Assembly (NCBI GenBank): GCA_027475525.1
Contig: JAMWFC010000094.1
Span: 1,624 to 65,623, forward strand
DNA: 64,000 bases
Reading direction: 5' to 3'
Source of the DNA: Macrolepiota albuminosa
Taxonomy: Eukaryota; Basidiomycota; Agaricomycetes; Agaricales; Agaricaceae
In this document: positions 12,902 to 24,564 of the stretch, piece after piece
How positions within the stretch are numbered: position 1 is the first letter of the stretch
How the letters are laid out: each line of letters begins with the position of its first letter
Notes under the pieces: model-generated
Told to the model about the DNA's origin: nothing
Database searches by the model: none
Seen by the model: the letters and a program-made list of their open reading frames with translations, nothing else
Translations under genes and position numbers: made by a program

Positions 12902-13994
12902 TTGGCGATGAGTGTGTTCCGATGCAGTCGAAGACAGACGATCCCATTTGCAAATATTTTGAGCAGATCCTGCAGTCAGACAGATTGGCAATCCTTTCCA
13001 TTGCGAATGACGATTAGATGGCAAAACAGTTTCCTCTGGCAAGGATTCAGGGTCCGAAGACCAATACGAATATGGTTCAGTTATAGCCTCATTAGGAGAT
13101 TTAAAGTCATCATCAAAATCGTCTCCATCGCTGTATGCAAGGGTTTTGTAAACGTCATCATCCTTAGGATTGTTGCGATCTAGGTGAGGTGATATGTGTG
13201 ATAGAGAGTACCCAAGTTCATATGCCGTTTCCTTATCTCCATACACCAGACCATCGAGGTAAGGACAATCTAGTAAATACAAATGAATAAACCAATAATA
13301 ATAGAAGACTGATGCAGCAAGACTATAGCACACCATATGCATTACAAGTAGATTTCTTGACAGTGTATGACGGTCCATCCCAATAAAATGATCAGTCAGA
13401 AGAACTGGCTGTCATATTTTTGAAATCATTCCATGCAGGCCTGTTGCATATACATTTGCAAACCGCCGTTATTAAGGCTTCCCATAGGCTAGGTAATACA
13501 TAAAATATCGTACTTGACCAATTGATAAAAGCCAATAGAAACAATGACACGTACTGCTTTGTAGTTGTCAACTATGGGACCAGATGAAGAGGGTCTCCAA
13601 ATAGCCTCCCCATTCATCATCTCAAATACGTCCACAACACAATAGGCCATGAGAATCCAAAATTGAGCATTTGTCAGGATCTTTTCAGGTATCATGGACA
13701 CATCATCTCCCACCATAAGAGCGCGAAACAGAGAATACTGATCATCCTTGCGGGCAGGAGAAACCGTAGCTTCCTCTGTAATTATCTGGCTAACAAGTTG
13801 CTACAAAACGACAACAGCATATACTTATGGTATCATCAACAATAAACAAGTCGACAACGTTCACTCACATGGATTGCCGTGTCTCGTCCATAGCGGGTAG
13901 CAAGATCTCTGTCCGATAGCAGCGCATCAGTGAACCAGGAACAGGACGCAAAAGCCTCGTTTGATAAGCAAGGATGCGGAGAAGTCACAGACAT
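12902..13994 (-). CDS. Multi-exon hypothetical gene X
   Basis: I do not recognise the family. Minus-strand exons: 13994-13869 (starts MSVTSPHPC), 13800-13555 (contains ILMAYCVVDVFEMMNG and IWRPSSSGP), a probable short exon near 13400-13310, and 13269-12902 (acidic, DDDVYKTLAYSDGDDFDDD, then W-rich). Introns start GTGAGT and GTACGT and end AG. The start is chosen because an ATG at 13994 opens the first exon in frame with a good donor. Apparent membrane-like residues near 13270-13310 come from reading through an intron. It lies head-to-tail between the Helitron relic and gene Y. The 3' end is uncertain because a further intron may begin at 12901. Confidence 0.5.
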
Positions 13995-14110
13995 ATAACA
14001 AAAATATCAGAAAGTACGTGTGTATGTGGAGAGGGCAGGAGGGAGGACAAGATGGAGGTTTGGGGGTGTTAACGCGCCACATATATATATATGTATAAAA
14101 TAAAAAATCA

Positions 14111-14264
14111 ACATTTTCAGTAAATAAAATTATATATGTAATAGCGGCCCATATTTAGATTGACAGCGGATTAACTATGGACGAATTACATTTTTAGTAA
14201 ATAAAATTATATATGTAATAGCAGCCCATATTTAGATTGACAGCGGATTAACTATGGACGAATT
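14111..14264. repeat. 77-bp direct duplication 2
   Basis: Copies 14111-14187 and 14188-14264 differ at two positions, both C/T or G/A. This is one of two duplications in the set where I see mismatches. Confidence 0.9.
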
Positions 14265-14387
14265 TGAACAACAAGGATTAGTCATACAAAACAGACAACA
14301 CAACCTTCAGCAAGTAAAACAATCAAACAGTAAATACGCGCTATAATATCAATGAATACAAAGGTCATACTGAGTTAGTTTTATCCA

Positions 14388-14541
14388 TCCACGACACTCT
14401 TACACGAGACCAATGGCACATTGCAAATAATGTATATTTTATTCATTGCTCCAAATTTTGTAGTTCCACGACACTCTTACACGAGACCAATGGCACATTG
14501 CAAATAATGTATATTTTATTCATTGCTCCAAATTTTGTAGT
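14388..14541. repeat. 77-bp direct duplication 3
   Basis: Copies 14388-14464 and 14465-14541, apparently identical. Confidence 0.95.
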
Positions 14542-16085
14542 CAAATAGAGTGATGTATGCAAAAACGGTACAAGATAGTTCAGCAAAGGGATCAGAATGC
14601 GGCAAACAACAAAATCAAAATTATATCGACAAGCGCGGAAAATCGAAGGAACTATATGTGGTCCACGCACCAGCGATTAGGTTGCTTCTTTATTTTCACC
14701 TTTCCCCTTGGGTAGCCCGGCAGAACGAGCCGGCTTAGAGGTAGCACCCTGATTTGTGGCCGATCTACCAACACCAGATTGGGGAAAAGCAGTCGAACCA
14801 GCGTCGCAAGATGTCTTGGAGCTGGCACTGCGGCGTCCAGAGGGTATACCACTCACAGAACCAGAAGAAGAAATATCTTTTGACCCTCCCAGAGCACCAT
14901 ATTCAGACCCTTCAAGACTATCAGGTCTCAACAAGGATGCCATGCACCTGGTGCCTGCACCACCAACTACAACAAGATCAGGAGTGTGAAGAACCATGAT
15001 GAACTTGATGTTAGTCGAAAGGAAGCTACAAATAAATAAATAAATAACCAATAAGAATATCATAATAAATGGTCAACATACATTAAAGAGGACCCTTCAA
15101 ACCATCCAGCTGTGTAACCCACGGCAACAATGGACCCCTAGGGAACATCGGACGTGTTACCATTGTATGAGCGCCAACTAGCGATAGCATTGAAGTCAGC
15201 AGCCAAAAATTGAAAGGCAGGTCCAGTTTCTGAATGACCATCGTATACAGGCACTGGAAATAAATAAATAGAGAAGTTGACGAATAATGACATGGAAGAC
15301 ACACCCATCAATTCATAATTTATTACCGCTTCCATAGAATTCTTGAATTTTGGGGTCGGTACGATAGGAGCAGATTTGACAAAAAACATTGAATCGTCTG
15401 TAAGTACAGGAGGCTTCAAAAGGGCAGGCACTGAGTAGCCACCTGCTACAAAATGATGTCAACATGAAGGTATGCTACACACAAGTTGAAAATTTACAGT
15501 TTTTGAAGGACACACTCTTATCTTCGCCTCTGGTTACAAAGGCCATCCCATAGCTTGAAGAAGAGCCCATGGGATCAGAACACAAACCCAACGCATTTCC
15601 AACATTGGCCATAGAACGTAGGAATTCTTGCTGGAATGGCACAATCATCAAATGTTTCTGTTTATAAGGGGACGAGTAACTGCCGACTTCTATGCCGGAA
15701 TCGAAGAGATGAGAAGCAGATACGACGCCGAACATGATGTCAATGCAAAAGGCATTACCCCCATGGTTTAAAGCAAGGCGACGAGATTTGGCAGTAAGAT
15801 TATCAGGATGTATGCAAGCTGAATGCATGTATAAGCCATGTTCAACCCACAATAGGCCTCGAATCAAAGACCTATACACATGTGTAACGACAATGCACAT
15901 GAACAAGACAACATAAGCACTTACTCTGCGGTTTCTTCGGTCATCTTCAATGTCATGGCCGATATACGTGCAAATCGCACTGATCCGTCACTGATTTGTT
16001 TATCATATCCATACGGTATGATATTGAACACACGACTGTGCAAAAAATATGGCAATAAATAGAAACAGACCGGTACATATTGCGA

Positions 16086-16239
16086 CGCGGATACTATAAA
16101 CAGACATATGGAAGATAAGGAAGCATACTGTATGTAGAGGAGAACATAGGATCCTGTACGTCCGCGGATACTATAAACAGACATATGGAAGATAAGGAAG
16201 CATACTGTATGTAGAGGAGAACATAGGATCCTGTACGTC
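16086..16239. repeat. 77-bp direct duplication 4 (in gene Y)
   Basis: Copies 16086-16162 and 16163-16239 lie across an exon-intron boundary of gene Y. Collapsing one copy gives an ordinary exon-intron-exon arrangement. Confidence 0.95.
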
Positions 16240-17196
16240 TGGCTGCATAACCGGAGGATTAGTAACCATAACAGTCGGATCAGTAGCACCGTCAAATCTA
16301 ACCAAAAAAAAAATATATATATATCAGAATACTGAAATCAATCAAACAAATAATAAGACGCTACTCTTCAATATCATAGTGTTCACCAGCACCAACATTG
16401 ACAGGATCATTGTGTTTAGTAGTGACGCCATGTACATAAGTACTGGCGTCTTCCATAACACAACAATCTTTGTTATCATCAGCACACTCTTGTTTGTCGG
16501 CAGAGGCAGCAAACACCAAGGATTCATTATCAGAATTGACACATGCAATTGGCGCACTGTCTGAGAAAACTAAGTCTGCCATATCAGCTTCATCATCGGG
16601 TAATTCCAACGACTCAAAGCTACTCCCATCGACTCTGTCGTCAGATGTGTCTTTATTGACAATAGGTTCACTAGTGGCGTAGAATTTGTCGTCTAATGAA
16701 TGGGCAGGCAGTTTACAAACGCAAGATGTACCAATACCACAAATAAGAATAAAAATAAAAGACACAACACATGAGCAGTATTTACAATAAAATTGAAAAT
16801 AAAATACTGACCCTTCTGGCAAACCATTGCTTTCTGCAAGAGTTATGATGCTATTTCTGTTATCCGGGGAATTGTCAGACACTGAGTTATTGTCTGAATC
16901 AGCCTTTATGTTGGGAAGGATACATGTGGTCGATTTTGTGACCCCTGCAACCTGAGGTTTATCTGAAAGGGTGTGACTGCGCCTGAAGATATACAAGAAA
17001 CAACATTTTTAGGTGGGTCATACTACAAATAGTGTAATCCGACTAACATAGTTCGCCCAGTTGGAGTGGACAGTGTATCACCTGTACTGGCTGAAAGCTT
17101 CTCCAAGGCACGTCTAAATAAACAGTAGGCAGTCAACCAAAGGTCAATAACATAACATTAGTACGCACATAACCGGGGACTCAACGCTTGAAGGGC

Positions 17197-17201
17197 CACC
17201 G
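17197..17201. repeat. Probable target-site duplication, left copy (CACCG)
   Basis: The five bases before the LTR at 17202 read CACCG; the five bases after the LTR ending at 41168 read CACCA (41169-41173). The single difference is a CpG-to-CpA type change. With one copy removed, the gene Y exon is continuous. Confidence 0.6.
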
Positions 17202-17927
17202 TGTCAGGTTCTGCTGAGTCGGGGGCTTTCCAGAAAAGCAACGCCCTTACAATGCGGACTTGATCTACGGATACTCGGGTGTTTGGAACTCCGGGGCTAG
17301 GACTCCTGGGTTCAAGATGCGGGCAGGGGTAATCCCGGGCAGGAGAGGGGACTCGGTCTGGGGGTTTTGGGTTGTGAGTAGCTGGGGGATCGGGTGGGGG
17401 TCGAGTCGTGAACCAGAGGTTCTAAGACGAGACCAAGTCAGTAAATTAAAGTTGCGAAGTGCATACCAGTCTTAGAGCACGCGATTATCCAAGCGTGCCA
17501 GTCAATGCGTACCAGTCAAATAGAGGGCACGCAACAATTCAAGTAACCAAGTGAAAACAGTGTAAGCAGTGTAATATCAAGACTAGCGAATACAACAGGG
17601 AACTATGCTATAAGTACTATGGGACCGGGTCTTGGGGTTCCGGGGTGTCTGGGATGGGTTCCGGGAGTCATTAAGTAGCGGGCAGAGACTGTATACCTGG
17701 ATCGCACGTGTGGAGTGCAGAGGCAGCTGTGATGCATGATGGCCGGGAGCAAGCCACGTGATTGATCGTTGATCGGGGCTGGTGGCGGCTGATGGCGGTC
17801 CTTGATGCGCGTGATGGCGGTATCGGTGGTTGTGATGGTGGGGCGTGTCCTGTGGGGTCAGAGGGAGGGTCCCGGGTGGTGTTCCGGGAGTGTCCTGGAG
17901 TGGGTCCGGAGGGGAGGGGTCGTGACA
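17202..17927 (-). repeat. Chromovirus LTR, 3' LTR of the composite block
   Basis: Begins TGTCAGG and ends GTGACA on the plus strand. Five copies of this LTR are in the window. It is flanked on its inner side by a purine tract (on the minus strand) and on its outer side by gene Y sequence, so it is the 3' LTR of a minus-strand element. Confidence 0.9.
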
Positions 17928-17941
17928 TCACCCCCCCCTCA
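17928..17941 (-). promoter_or_regulatory. Polypurine tract next to the 3' LTR
   Basis: On the minus strand the bases read TGAGGGGGGGGTGA and abut the TGTCAC start of the LTR. This is the expected place and composition of the plus-strand DNA primer of an LTR retrotransposon. It shows that the DNA from 17928 upward is internal to the element. Confidence 0.75.
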
Positions 17942-18057
17942 GCGCCGAGACCCTCCGAGGCGCATGTAGCCAGGGGTTCAGACCGGGGTCCAATCATGGG
18001 ATCCGGCACCTGACTTGCCACGTATTGAAAAAAAAAATTTTACCATCAAACTCAACC

Positions 18058-18373
18058 ATGTCGCGTACGCCGACGCATTCTCTGACGCCCCCACAAACTA
18101 ACGAGGTCACGCCCCTCATGGCTTGGGAAGCCTGGGACGCGCAATACCAAGCCTGCCTCAACTGGGAGCGTGTGGTGGAGCTCACCCAGCAACGTGAGTG
18201 TCTTCCCACGTCGTCCGCCTATCTCACTGACCTTCCTATTTCAGAACAACTCAACAATCCTGTCACGGGTCCCAGCTGGCACCCGGAGCCTGCTCCCGAT
18301 GCGGGTCCTAGTGTCGTCCCGGAGGCCCGCCTGAGTTGTCCCGTGCCTACCTTTGCATGGATGACTGTCCGCT
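18058..18373 (+). pseudogene. Zinc-cluster-family gene, N-terminal exon(s), antisense in the chromovirus
   Basis: Begins MSRTPTHSL at 18058 and continues with a tryptophan-containing helix (MAWEAWDAQYQ, then LNWERVVEL) up to a possible donor GTGAGT at about 18194. The start of the gene at 45113 has the same layout (MLRHSTPNRL, then a W/Y-rich helix, then a donor). The sequence breaks at 18374 where repeat A begins. It is transcribed opposite to the chromovirus pol and lies between the chromodomain and the polypurine tract. The middle zinc-cluster part is missing, so the gene is dead here. Confidence 0.5.
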
Positions 18374-20564
18374 GATAGGCTTCTACTCGGACTGAGCGCA
18401 TCAAGGGACATTATAGGCCAACCAACACTTGACGTACTGAGGGCTCTAGCGACCAGTTGGGAATATGACTGAGCGCATCAAGGGACATTATAGGCCAACC
18501 AACACTTGACGTACTGAGGGCTCTAGCAACCAGTTGGGAATATAGAGCAGCTCTAGCTCTGTCAACTGACTACAGGATCTAGACATTTATCCTAACCACT
18601 AGCTACCCAGCTTTCAGCACACTCCATTCACCTATCCCAAGGACGAAGGAGGCCCATAACGTATAGCGCTAACACGACGGCGGGAGAGGACTCTAACTAA
18701 TCCCTGATCACTTCCAGAAAGAGCCAGCAGCAGGTGCTGCCATTTGACGAGGCACTTCAATCAGAAGTCTAAAAGGATCAATGACGGCGGCACTGGATAT
18801 ACTTAAATCCAACATCTGGACCTGTCAGGAACTAATACAATGAGTAGCGCTGACACTAGCGCTCACGGCGTCTGTCGAGGATTTTCCGACCATACCCCGA
18901 AACAGCCTGGCCAATTGGAGTTAGAATAAAAGTGAGCAGACTCATGCAATTCTAAGCCAATATAGAGTCGCCGCTGGTCGCCATAGGTCAGAACACCATT
19001 GGTCGCCGTCATCCATGTGCAAAAGGTTGCCGTTGACAGGTTGCCGTTAGAGGAAACCACAAGGAGAGGCGCTAGGAGGTAGCGCTGATAGGCTTCTACT
19101 CGGACTGAGCGCATCAAGGGACATTATAGGCCGACCAACACTTGACACACTAAAGGCTCTAGCAACCAGCCTTGGGTACAGAGCAGCCCTAGCGCGGGCG
19201 CTCTATGGCAAGACTTATCCATTCATCTCAATCACCAGTATCAGCCCCTCAGCGCACTCCACTCAGTTACTTTGAAGACCAAGAAGACTCAGGACTCATA
19301 GCGCTAGCATAACGGCGGGAGGTGACTCTGACCAAACCCCGATCAGTACTGGAAGGAGTTAGCAATTGGCGCTGTCAATCACCGAGGCACCTCAATCAGA
19401 AGTCTAAAAGAATCAATGACGATGAGACAGGATACACGCAGACCCAACATTTAAATCTATCAAAAGATGGTACAATGTTTAGCGCCGGAATTAGCGCTCA
19501 CGGCGTCTGTCAAGGATTCCCCGACCATACCCCGGGATGGCATGGCCAATTAAATTACATCAAAAAGTGAGCAAACTCGTACCACTTCTAAGTAGTTTTA
19601 GAGTCGCCGTTGGTCGCCGTCACCCATGTGCTGCAGGTCGCCGTTGACAGGTGGCCGTTAGCTACAGTCACGAAGAGAGGCGCTAATTGGTAGCGCCGTC
19701 AATGGACTTATTTTGGAAATAATGTAGCGCATAGTATAAAAACTAGCTACTTGCCATGTATATAACAACGAATCGTAATCTCTGGAACACCCAGTTACAC
19801 TTAGCGTTCAAATCGCGCTAGCACTGCCTGACTTTGTCACCAAGTTTGGCGCTAGCTTCGTCTATCTTGTCTTCGTCGTTTATGGTGCCACCTATGGGCA
19901 CAATACGCTGCGCTATTCGTCTTTTCTCTAAAATCTTTGCCCAAACTATGATGCTTACCGTCTGCCAGGTAGCATCCGAGGCGCTATCGTCTAGCGCATC
20001 GCCCTATTACCTCTGCTCGAGCACACCGGGACCCTGCCGGGACTCCTCACAAACCTGTATGCCAGGCGCTGGAGACGGCATTGTACTGCGTATACGTCCA
20101 GTGCACCCAACCACAGTTGGCGTCATCAGCGCCGCAGGTGGACTTGTATCTGGACAAACACGGTAGCGCATAGTATATAAAATAGCTACTTTACATGTAT
20201 ATAACAACGAATCGTAACCTCTTGAGCACCCAGTTACACTTAGCGTTCAACTCGCGCTAGCTTCCTTTGACTTCGTCACTAAGTCGGGCGCTAGCTTAGT
20301 CTATCTCGTCTTCCTCGTTTACGGTGCCACCTATGGGCACAATACGCTGCACTATTCGTCTTTTCTCTAAAATCTTTGCCCAAACTACAACGCTTACCGT
20401 CTGCCAGGTAGCCCCCGAAGCGCTATAATCTAGCACATCGTTTTACTACCTCCACTCGAGCACACCGGGACCCTGTCAGGACTCCTCACAACTACGCATG
20501 CCAAGCGCTGGAGACGGTGTTGTACTGCGTATACGTCCAGCGCACCCAACTACAGTTGGTGTCA
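18374..20564. repeat. Repeat A cluster: three copies in inverse orientation to copy 1
   Basis: Partial copy 18374-19082, full copy 19085-20125 and partial copy 20164-20564, all reverse complementary to 2159-3176. The full copy runs from TGATAGGC to GGCGTCA and has TATAAAA at about 19737. Together they interrupt the antisense zinc-cluster-family gene between its first and last exons. The second and third copies are two tandem 3' halves beginning with TAGCGCATAGTAT. Confidence 0.75.
18390..18543. repeat. 77-bp direct duplication 5
   Basis: Copies 18390-18466 and 18467-18543 inside repeat A; one mismatch (G/A) seen. Confidence 0.9.
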
Positions 20565-20579
20565 TTACCGCCCTCCCCG

Positions 20580-21103
20580 CCCCAGGCTGCCTGCCCCTCA
20601 TTTCCGTTGTTCCGGGATGGCGGTGGGGGCCATTTCAGAAGTTCTGGAGGGTCAGCATGTTGCGTGGGCGGATGCGACGCAGGAGTTGTTTGGGGAGGCC
20701 CCGGGGTCTACCCGCCCATGCCTGGTGCATGAGTAACGGACCGGTGAGTGCTTTCTTATCGCCCGCATGGCCTTGCTAAGTGAGTGTTCTCTTCCCTGGA
20801 CTTGGCGTCCTACTGACGCCCACAGGCTGGGCCCGGGAGCACCGTTTGCTCCTGGACAGGGCGGCCACAGCACTCGTGGCACTGCAGGAGGGGCAGCGCC
20901 CAGAAGTGACGACTCCCGGGATGGAGCGGGGCCTCGACCTGCTGGGGCGGGTGGTGTCGGCACACCGGCGGAGGAACGTGCCCGCCCCCGGCTCCTGGTT
21001 TGAGAGGGTCCTGGATGAGGGTGAGCCTCTTCCGTCCTGGGAGCAGTTGGCGGAGGAGGTCCAGCAGGGATGGGGGAGGGGTTCCAAGGCTGGCCAGGGG
21101 AGG
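20580..21103 (+). pseudogene. Zinc-cluster-family gene, C-terminal exons, antisense in the chromovirus
   Basis: The coding part reads REHRLLLDRA, then LLGRVVSAHRRRNVPAPGSW, which matches REYRLLLDGS and LLAAHRRRNAVTLGTW in the gene at 46855-47183. An intron at about 20779-20822 (GTGAGT to CCCACAG) stands at the same place as the intron 46802-46855 of the homologue. With the N-terminal exon at 18058 this defines one gene interrupted by repeat A. It is GC-rich and CpG-rich like the surrounding chromovirus DNA. The protein function is unknown. Confidence 0.55.
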
Positions 21104-21401
21104 GAGGGAGTGAGGGCCAGTAGTTTTCTTCTTTTCTTTTGTCTTTACTCGCCTGTTGATTCTCGTTCTGGCCTCGTACTGTAGAATACTGTAACTGTAG
21201 AAAAATGTATATACTTGGTCTCCCGGGGTCAACGGGAAGTGTGAGTAAGGGGAATGAAAGAAACGGGGAAGAACACCTTGCCCAGACTCTGGGACACTAC
21301 TACGAAAAGGTACTAAAAAAGAGTAAGATCTAGAAAGGGAAAGCAGGAAGTATACATGGGAGTTAAATCCCTACTGAGCCCAGAGGCGGGGGTTGCGCCC
21401 A

Positions 21402-22745
21402 CTACTGCCGTCTGTGAGTCCTGCACCTGGGAGGGTCGTTTCCTGGGTGCTGTTGCTGGAAGTCTCGGAGTTGGTCGAGGGCATCTTCGAGGTTTTGGCG
21501 TGGTTCCCAGGTGTCATCTTCCGGACCGTATCCCTTCCATCATACCAGGAAGTGGGGTTGTCCACAAATGTTCCGGGAGTCGAGGATGTCTTCAACCTCG
21601 TAGTGGTACTCGTCCTTGACCTTGACCGGGGGAGGGGGTTCGGGCCGTTGTTTGGGAAAGGGATCCGGGTGGTGTCGTTCCAGTAGGCGGACGTGGAATA
21701 CCGGGTGCAGACCTTTTAGTCCTGGGGGAAGCTCGATCTTGTAGGCGTGGGATGAAACCTTCTTCAATATTTTGAACGGGCCGAGGTGCTTGTGATCAAG
21801 TTTTGGGGAGGGCCGGCGGGTGCGGAGGTGGTGTTGATCTAACCATACCTTTGTCTTGGGGGTCCAGTCGGGGGTGTCTTCCCGTTTCTGGTCGGCATGT
21901 TTCGCATAGGCCTGGTTCGTGGTGTCGATCTCTTCTCGGAGGAACTCGTGAAGGGACTGGAGATCCCGGGCGACCTCGTGGGCGGTGTGCGACGGGATGT
22001 CCCGGAGCGAGAGTGTCAGTCGGGGGTGGTATCCCTTGTTGGCAAAGAAGGGGGATACCCTGGTGGCAGAGTGTGGCGTGTTGTTGTAGGTGAACTCGGC
22101 CAGGGGGAGCTCGGCGCGCCAGTCGTCCTGCAAGTAGTTGACGTACAGTCAGAGATACTGCTTGAGAGACTGGTTGACCCTTTCGGTTTGGCCGTCGGTT
22201 TCAGGGTGGTAGGTGGTAGAGAGGTTAGTCTTTACTTCAAGTGCCTTACACAGAGAAGTCCAAAACTTGGACATGAAGAGGGGGCCACGGTCAGAGATGA
22301 TGTCGTCCAGGAGTCCATGTTTGGCGAAGACGTGCTCGAGGAATAGCCGGGCAAAGTCCGGGGTGGTGTCCATGGTGTGGCAGGGTAGGAAGATGCCCTG
22401 TTTGGTTAGCCTGCACACAACGACGAGAATGGCATCGAACCCTTCAGATTCCGGGAGTTCGGTAGGAAGATGCCCTGTTTGGTTAGCCTGCACACAACGA
22501 CGAGAATGGCATCGAACCCTTCAGATTCCGGGAGTTCGATGATGTGGTCCAGGGATATGGAGGACCAGGGGCGTCGTCCAACCAGCAGGGGTTTCAGGAG
22601 TCCGAATGGTCGGTGTCGGGGGACCTTGGCCCGGAGGCAGGGTTTGCACGATCGAATGTAACGGGTTACGTCCTTCTTCAACCCTGGCCAAAAGTAAGTC
22701 CGGGAGATAAGCTGGAGAGTCTTACGTATTCCAGGGTGTCTCTGG
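21402..22745 (-). pseudogene. Chromovirus element 1: integrase and chromodomain
   Basis: Minus strand, running from the zinc-binding segment (SCKPCLRAK) through the catalytic core (SLDH; SDRG at 22284-22295; ETDGQTERVNQ) to a C-terminal chromodomain [13 protein letters not shown] ending with TAG at 21402. The chromodomain is preceded by an in-frame TGA at 21540-21542 replacing the usual basic residue before WKGY, consistent with CGA to TGA. A 77-bp duplication (22384-22537) shifts the frame inside the integrase core; removing it restores the frame. Chromodomains of this class bind histone marks and guide integration into heterochromatin. Confidence 0.85.
22384..22537. repeat. 77-bp direct duplication 6 (in element 1 integrase)
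   Basis: Copies 22384-22460 and 22461-22537. The protein segment ELPESEGFDAILVV is read twice in overlapping open frames; the duplication is not a multiple of three and collapsing it restores the integrase. Confidence 0.97.
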
Positions 22746-22888
22746 AGCTTGTGGCCATGGTGTTGACGGAGGACGTCGTAGCAGAGTCAGGCATGATCTG
22801 GGACGTAGATGCGGCTGTCCCGGAGGAGGAGTTTTTTGTCGGGGGACAAGGAGAAGGCGGGGTCCCGGTCGGTTCCGTCAGAAGGGTT

Positions 22889-24561
22889 TTAGGGGTCGTG
22901 ATCGGTGAAGTACTTGTCTTGAGGGGCGCGGCAGATCTGGTTCAGGGTCCCTTCATCATTTAAGATCAGTACAGCATTCAGATGCTCAGGAGGGATCACC
23001 ACACGATGATTGAACGCATTGCATTCCGCCTCAAACGACTTCTTGGGATAGACGTCCGGTCGACGGGTGAGGGCATCGGGTTTAGCTCTGAGTTGTCCCG
23101 GGCGGTACTGGATCGTGAAGTCATATTCTGAGAGGACCTCGGACCATCGGGCCTGCCGTCGACTAAGTTGCTTGGTTGTGGTGAAGTACTGCAGATTGTT
23201 GTGATCCGAGTAGACCTGAATCCGGTGCCGGGCTCCCTCGAGGTAGGCTCGCCATTGTTTGAAGGCTTCGACTTGTTGTGATCCGAGTAGACCTGAATCC
23301 GGTGCCGGGCTCCCTCGAGGTAGGCTCGCCATTGTTTGAAGGCTTCGACGATGGCGAGGAGCTCCTTGTCGTAGATGTTGTAGTTGAGCTCGGCGTTGAT
23401 CATGGACCGGGTGTAGAAGGCGACTGGCCAAGGCTCCCCGCCGTCAGGTTCCATCTGCAAGAGAATCCTGGCGATGGCGTAGTCGGAGGCGTCGCATTCC
23501 AGGATAATCGGGAGGGCCGGATCGTAGTGCCGGAGTACGGGGGCGGCCGTGAAAGCCTCCTTGAGCAGGTTAAAGACACTCTGGCACTTACTGTCCCAGT
23601 TCCAGGCGACGTCCTTGCGCGTGAGCCAGTTGAGGGGTTTTGTGATACCGGAGTAGTTATCTATGAACCTCCGGTAGAAGTTAGCGAAACCCAAGAAAGA
23701 TTGTACTTCCTTGACGTTCTGGGGTTGTGGCCAGTTGACGATGGCCTCAACCTTGTGGGGATCCATGCGAACGCTGTTCGGGGATACAATGACACCAAGA
23801 TACTCAACCTCTTCCATATGGAATGAACACTTCTCAGGCTTGGCGTGGAGGTTGTGCTCCCAGAGGCGTTCGAGGACTTGCCGGACATGTTTCTGATGGT
23901 CCTCCTGCAAGTCGGAATAAATGAGGATGTCGTCCAGGTAGACGATCACAAAGACGTCGCTCATGTTGTGGAAGATGTCGTTCATGAAGTATTGGAACAC
24001 GGTGGGGGAGTTAGTCATTCCGAAAGGCATCACAAGGTACTCAAACAGACCATACCGCGTGCGGAACACAGTTTTCCACTCGTGTCCCGGGGCGATGCAG
24101 ACATTGTTGTAACCGAAGCAGAGGTCGATCTTCGTGTAAACCTTGGCACTGCGGAGTCGATCGACCAAATCGCCGATGAGCGGGAGTGGGTAGCGGTTCT
24201 TCTTGGTGATTTTATTGAGTCCCCGGTAGTCAATGCAGAGTCGGAGCGAACCGTCCTTCTTCTTGGCGAATAGGACCGGGGCTCCGGCGGTGGAGGCGGA
24301 GGGTTGGATGAATCCCTTACCGAGCATTTTGTCGAGGTAGTCCTTGAGGGCCCAGAGTTCGACTTCCGACATGTTGTATACCTTGCCAAAAGGGGGGGTG
24401 GCTCCTTCCTCGAGATTGATAGTGTGGTCATAGGGGCGGTGAGGGGGAATCTCCTTGGCGTCTCCTTCAGAGAATATGTCAGCGAACTCGTGATACTCCA
24501 GGGGAACTACTTCTCGGAGGATCTGTTCCTTGGTTTTCTTTTCTGGGGGAATAGCGTCCCC
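22889..24561 (-). pseudogene. Chromovirus element 1: reverse transcriptase and RNase H
   Basis: Minus strand. A leader (REVVPLEYHEFADIF) is followed by the RT with LRLCIDYRGLN, the FEYLVMPFGM segment and the active-site YLDD at 23929-23940, then YLGVIVS and the RNase H domain with [28 protein letters not shown] and VYSDHN. All catalytic residues that I can place are present. The frame is broken by the 77-bp duplication 23196-23349. At the protease side an in-frame TGA (24562-24564) separates it from the protease region. In this copy protease and RT are in the same frame. Confidence 0.9.
23196..23349. repeat. 77-bp direct duplication 7 (in element 1 RNase H)
   Basis: Copies 23196-23272 and 23273-23349. 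The segment [20 protein letters not shown] is encoded twice in different frames; collapsing one copy joins the two halves of the polyprotein. Confidence 0.97.
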
Positions 24562-24564
24562 TCA

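Larger units (their letters stand above)
13995..14682. other. No gene seen; AT-rich with two duplications
   Basis: AT-rich DNA between gene X and the 3' end of gene Y, including an (AT)n tract near 14080-14095 and two 77-bp duplications. No coding content is supported. Confidence 0.4.
14683..17201 (-). pseudogene. Gene Y, 3' portion (exons downstream of the retroelement insertion)
   Basis: A multi-exon minus-strand gene. Exons supported by splice sites: end of the interrupted exon to 17169, 17113-17048, 16982-16812, 16692-16364 (very acidic), an exon near 16298-16240, about 16036-15925 (starts with VFNIIPYGYD), about 15873-15498 (contains HGGNAFCIDIMFG and SSPYKQKHLMIVPF), about 15450-15330, 15256-15080 (VPVYDGHSETG, then WRSYNG) and a serine-rich last exon 14995-14683. 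One in-frame TAG occurs near 15138. I do not know the function; the conserved blocks suggest a real protein family. The 5' exons are at 41169-41569; the join reads in frame across the insertion site (PKKKRAGG then PSSVESP). Confidence 0.6.

Noticed and set aside
16361..16996. Apparent transmembrane segment in an open frame
   Set aside because: The hydrophobic stretch falls inside an intron with GTCAGT donor and TTAG acceptor; it is a read-through artefact.
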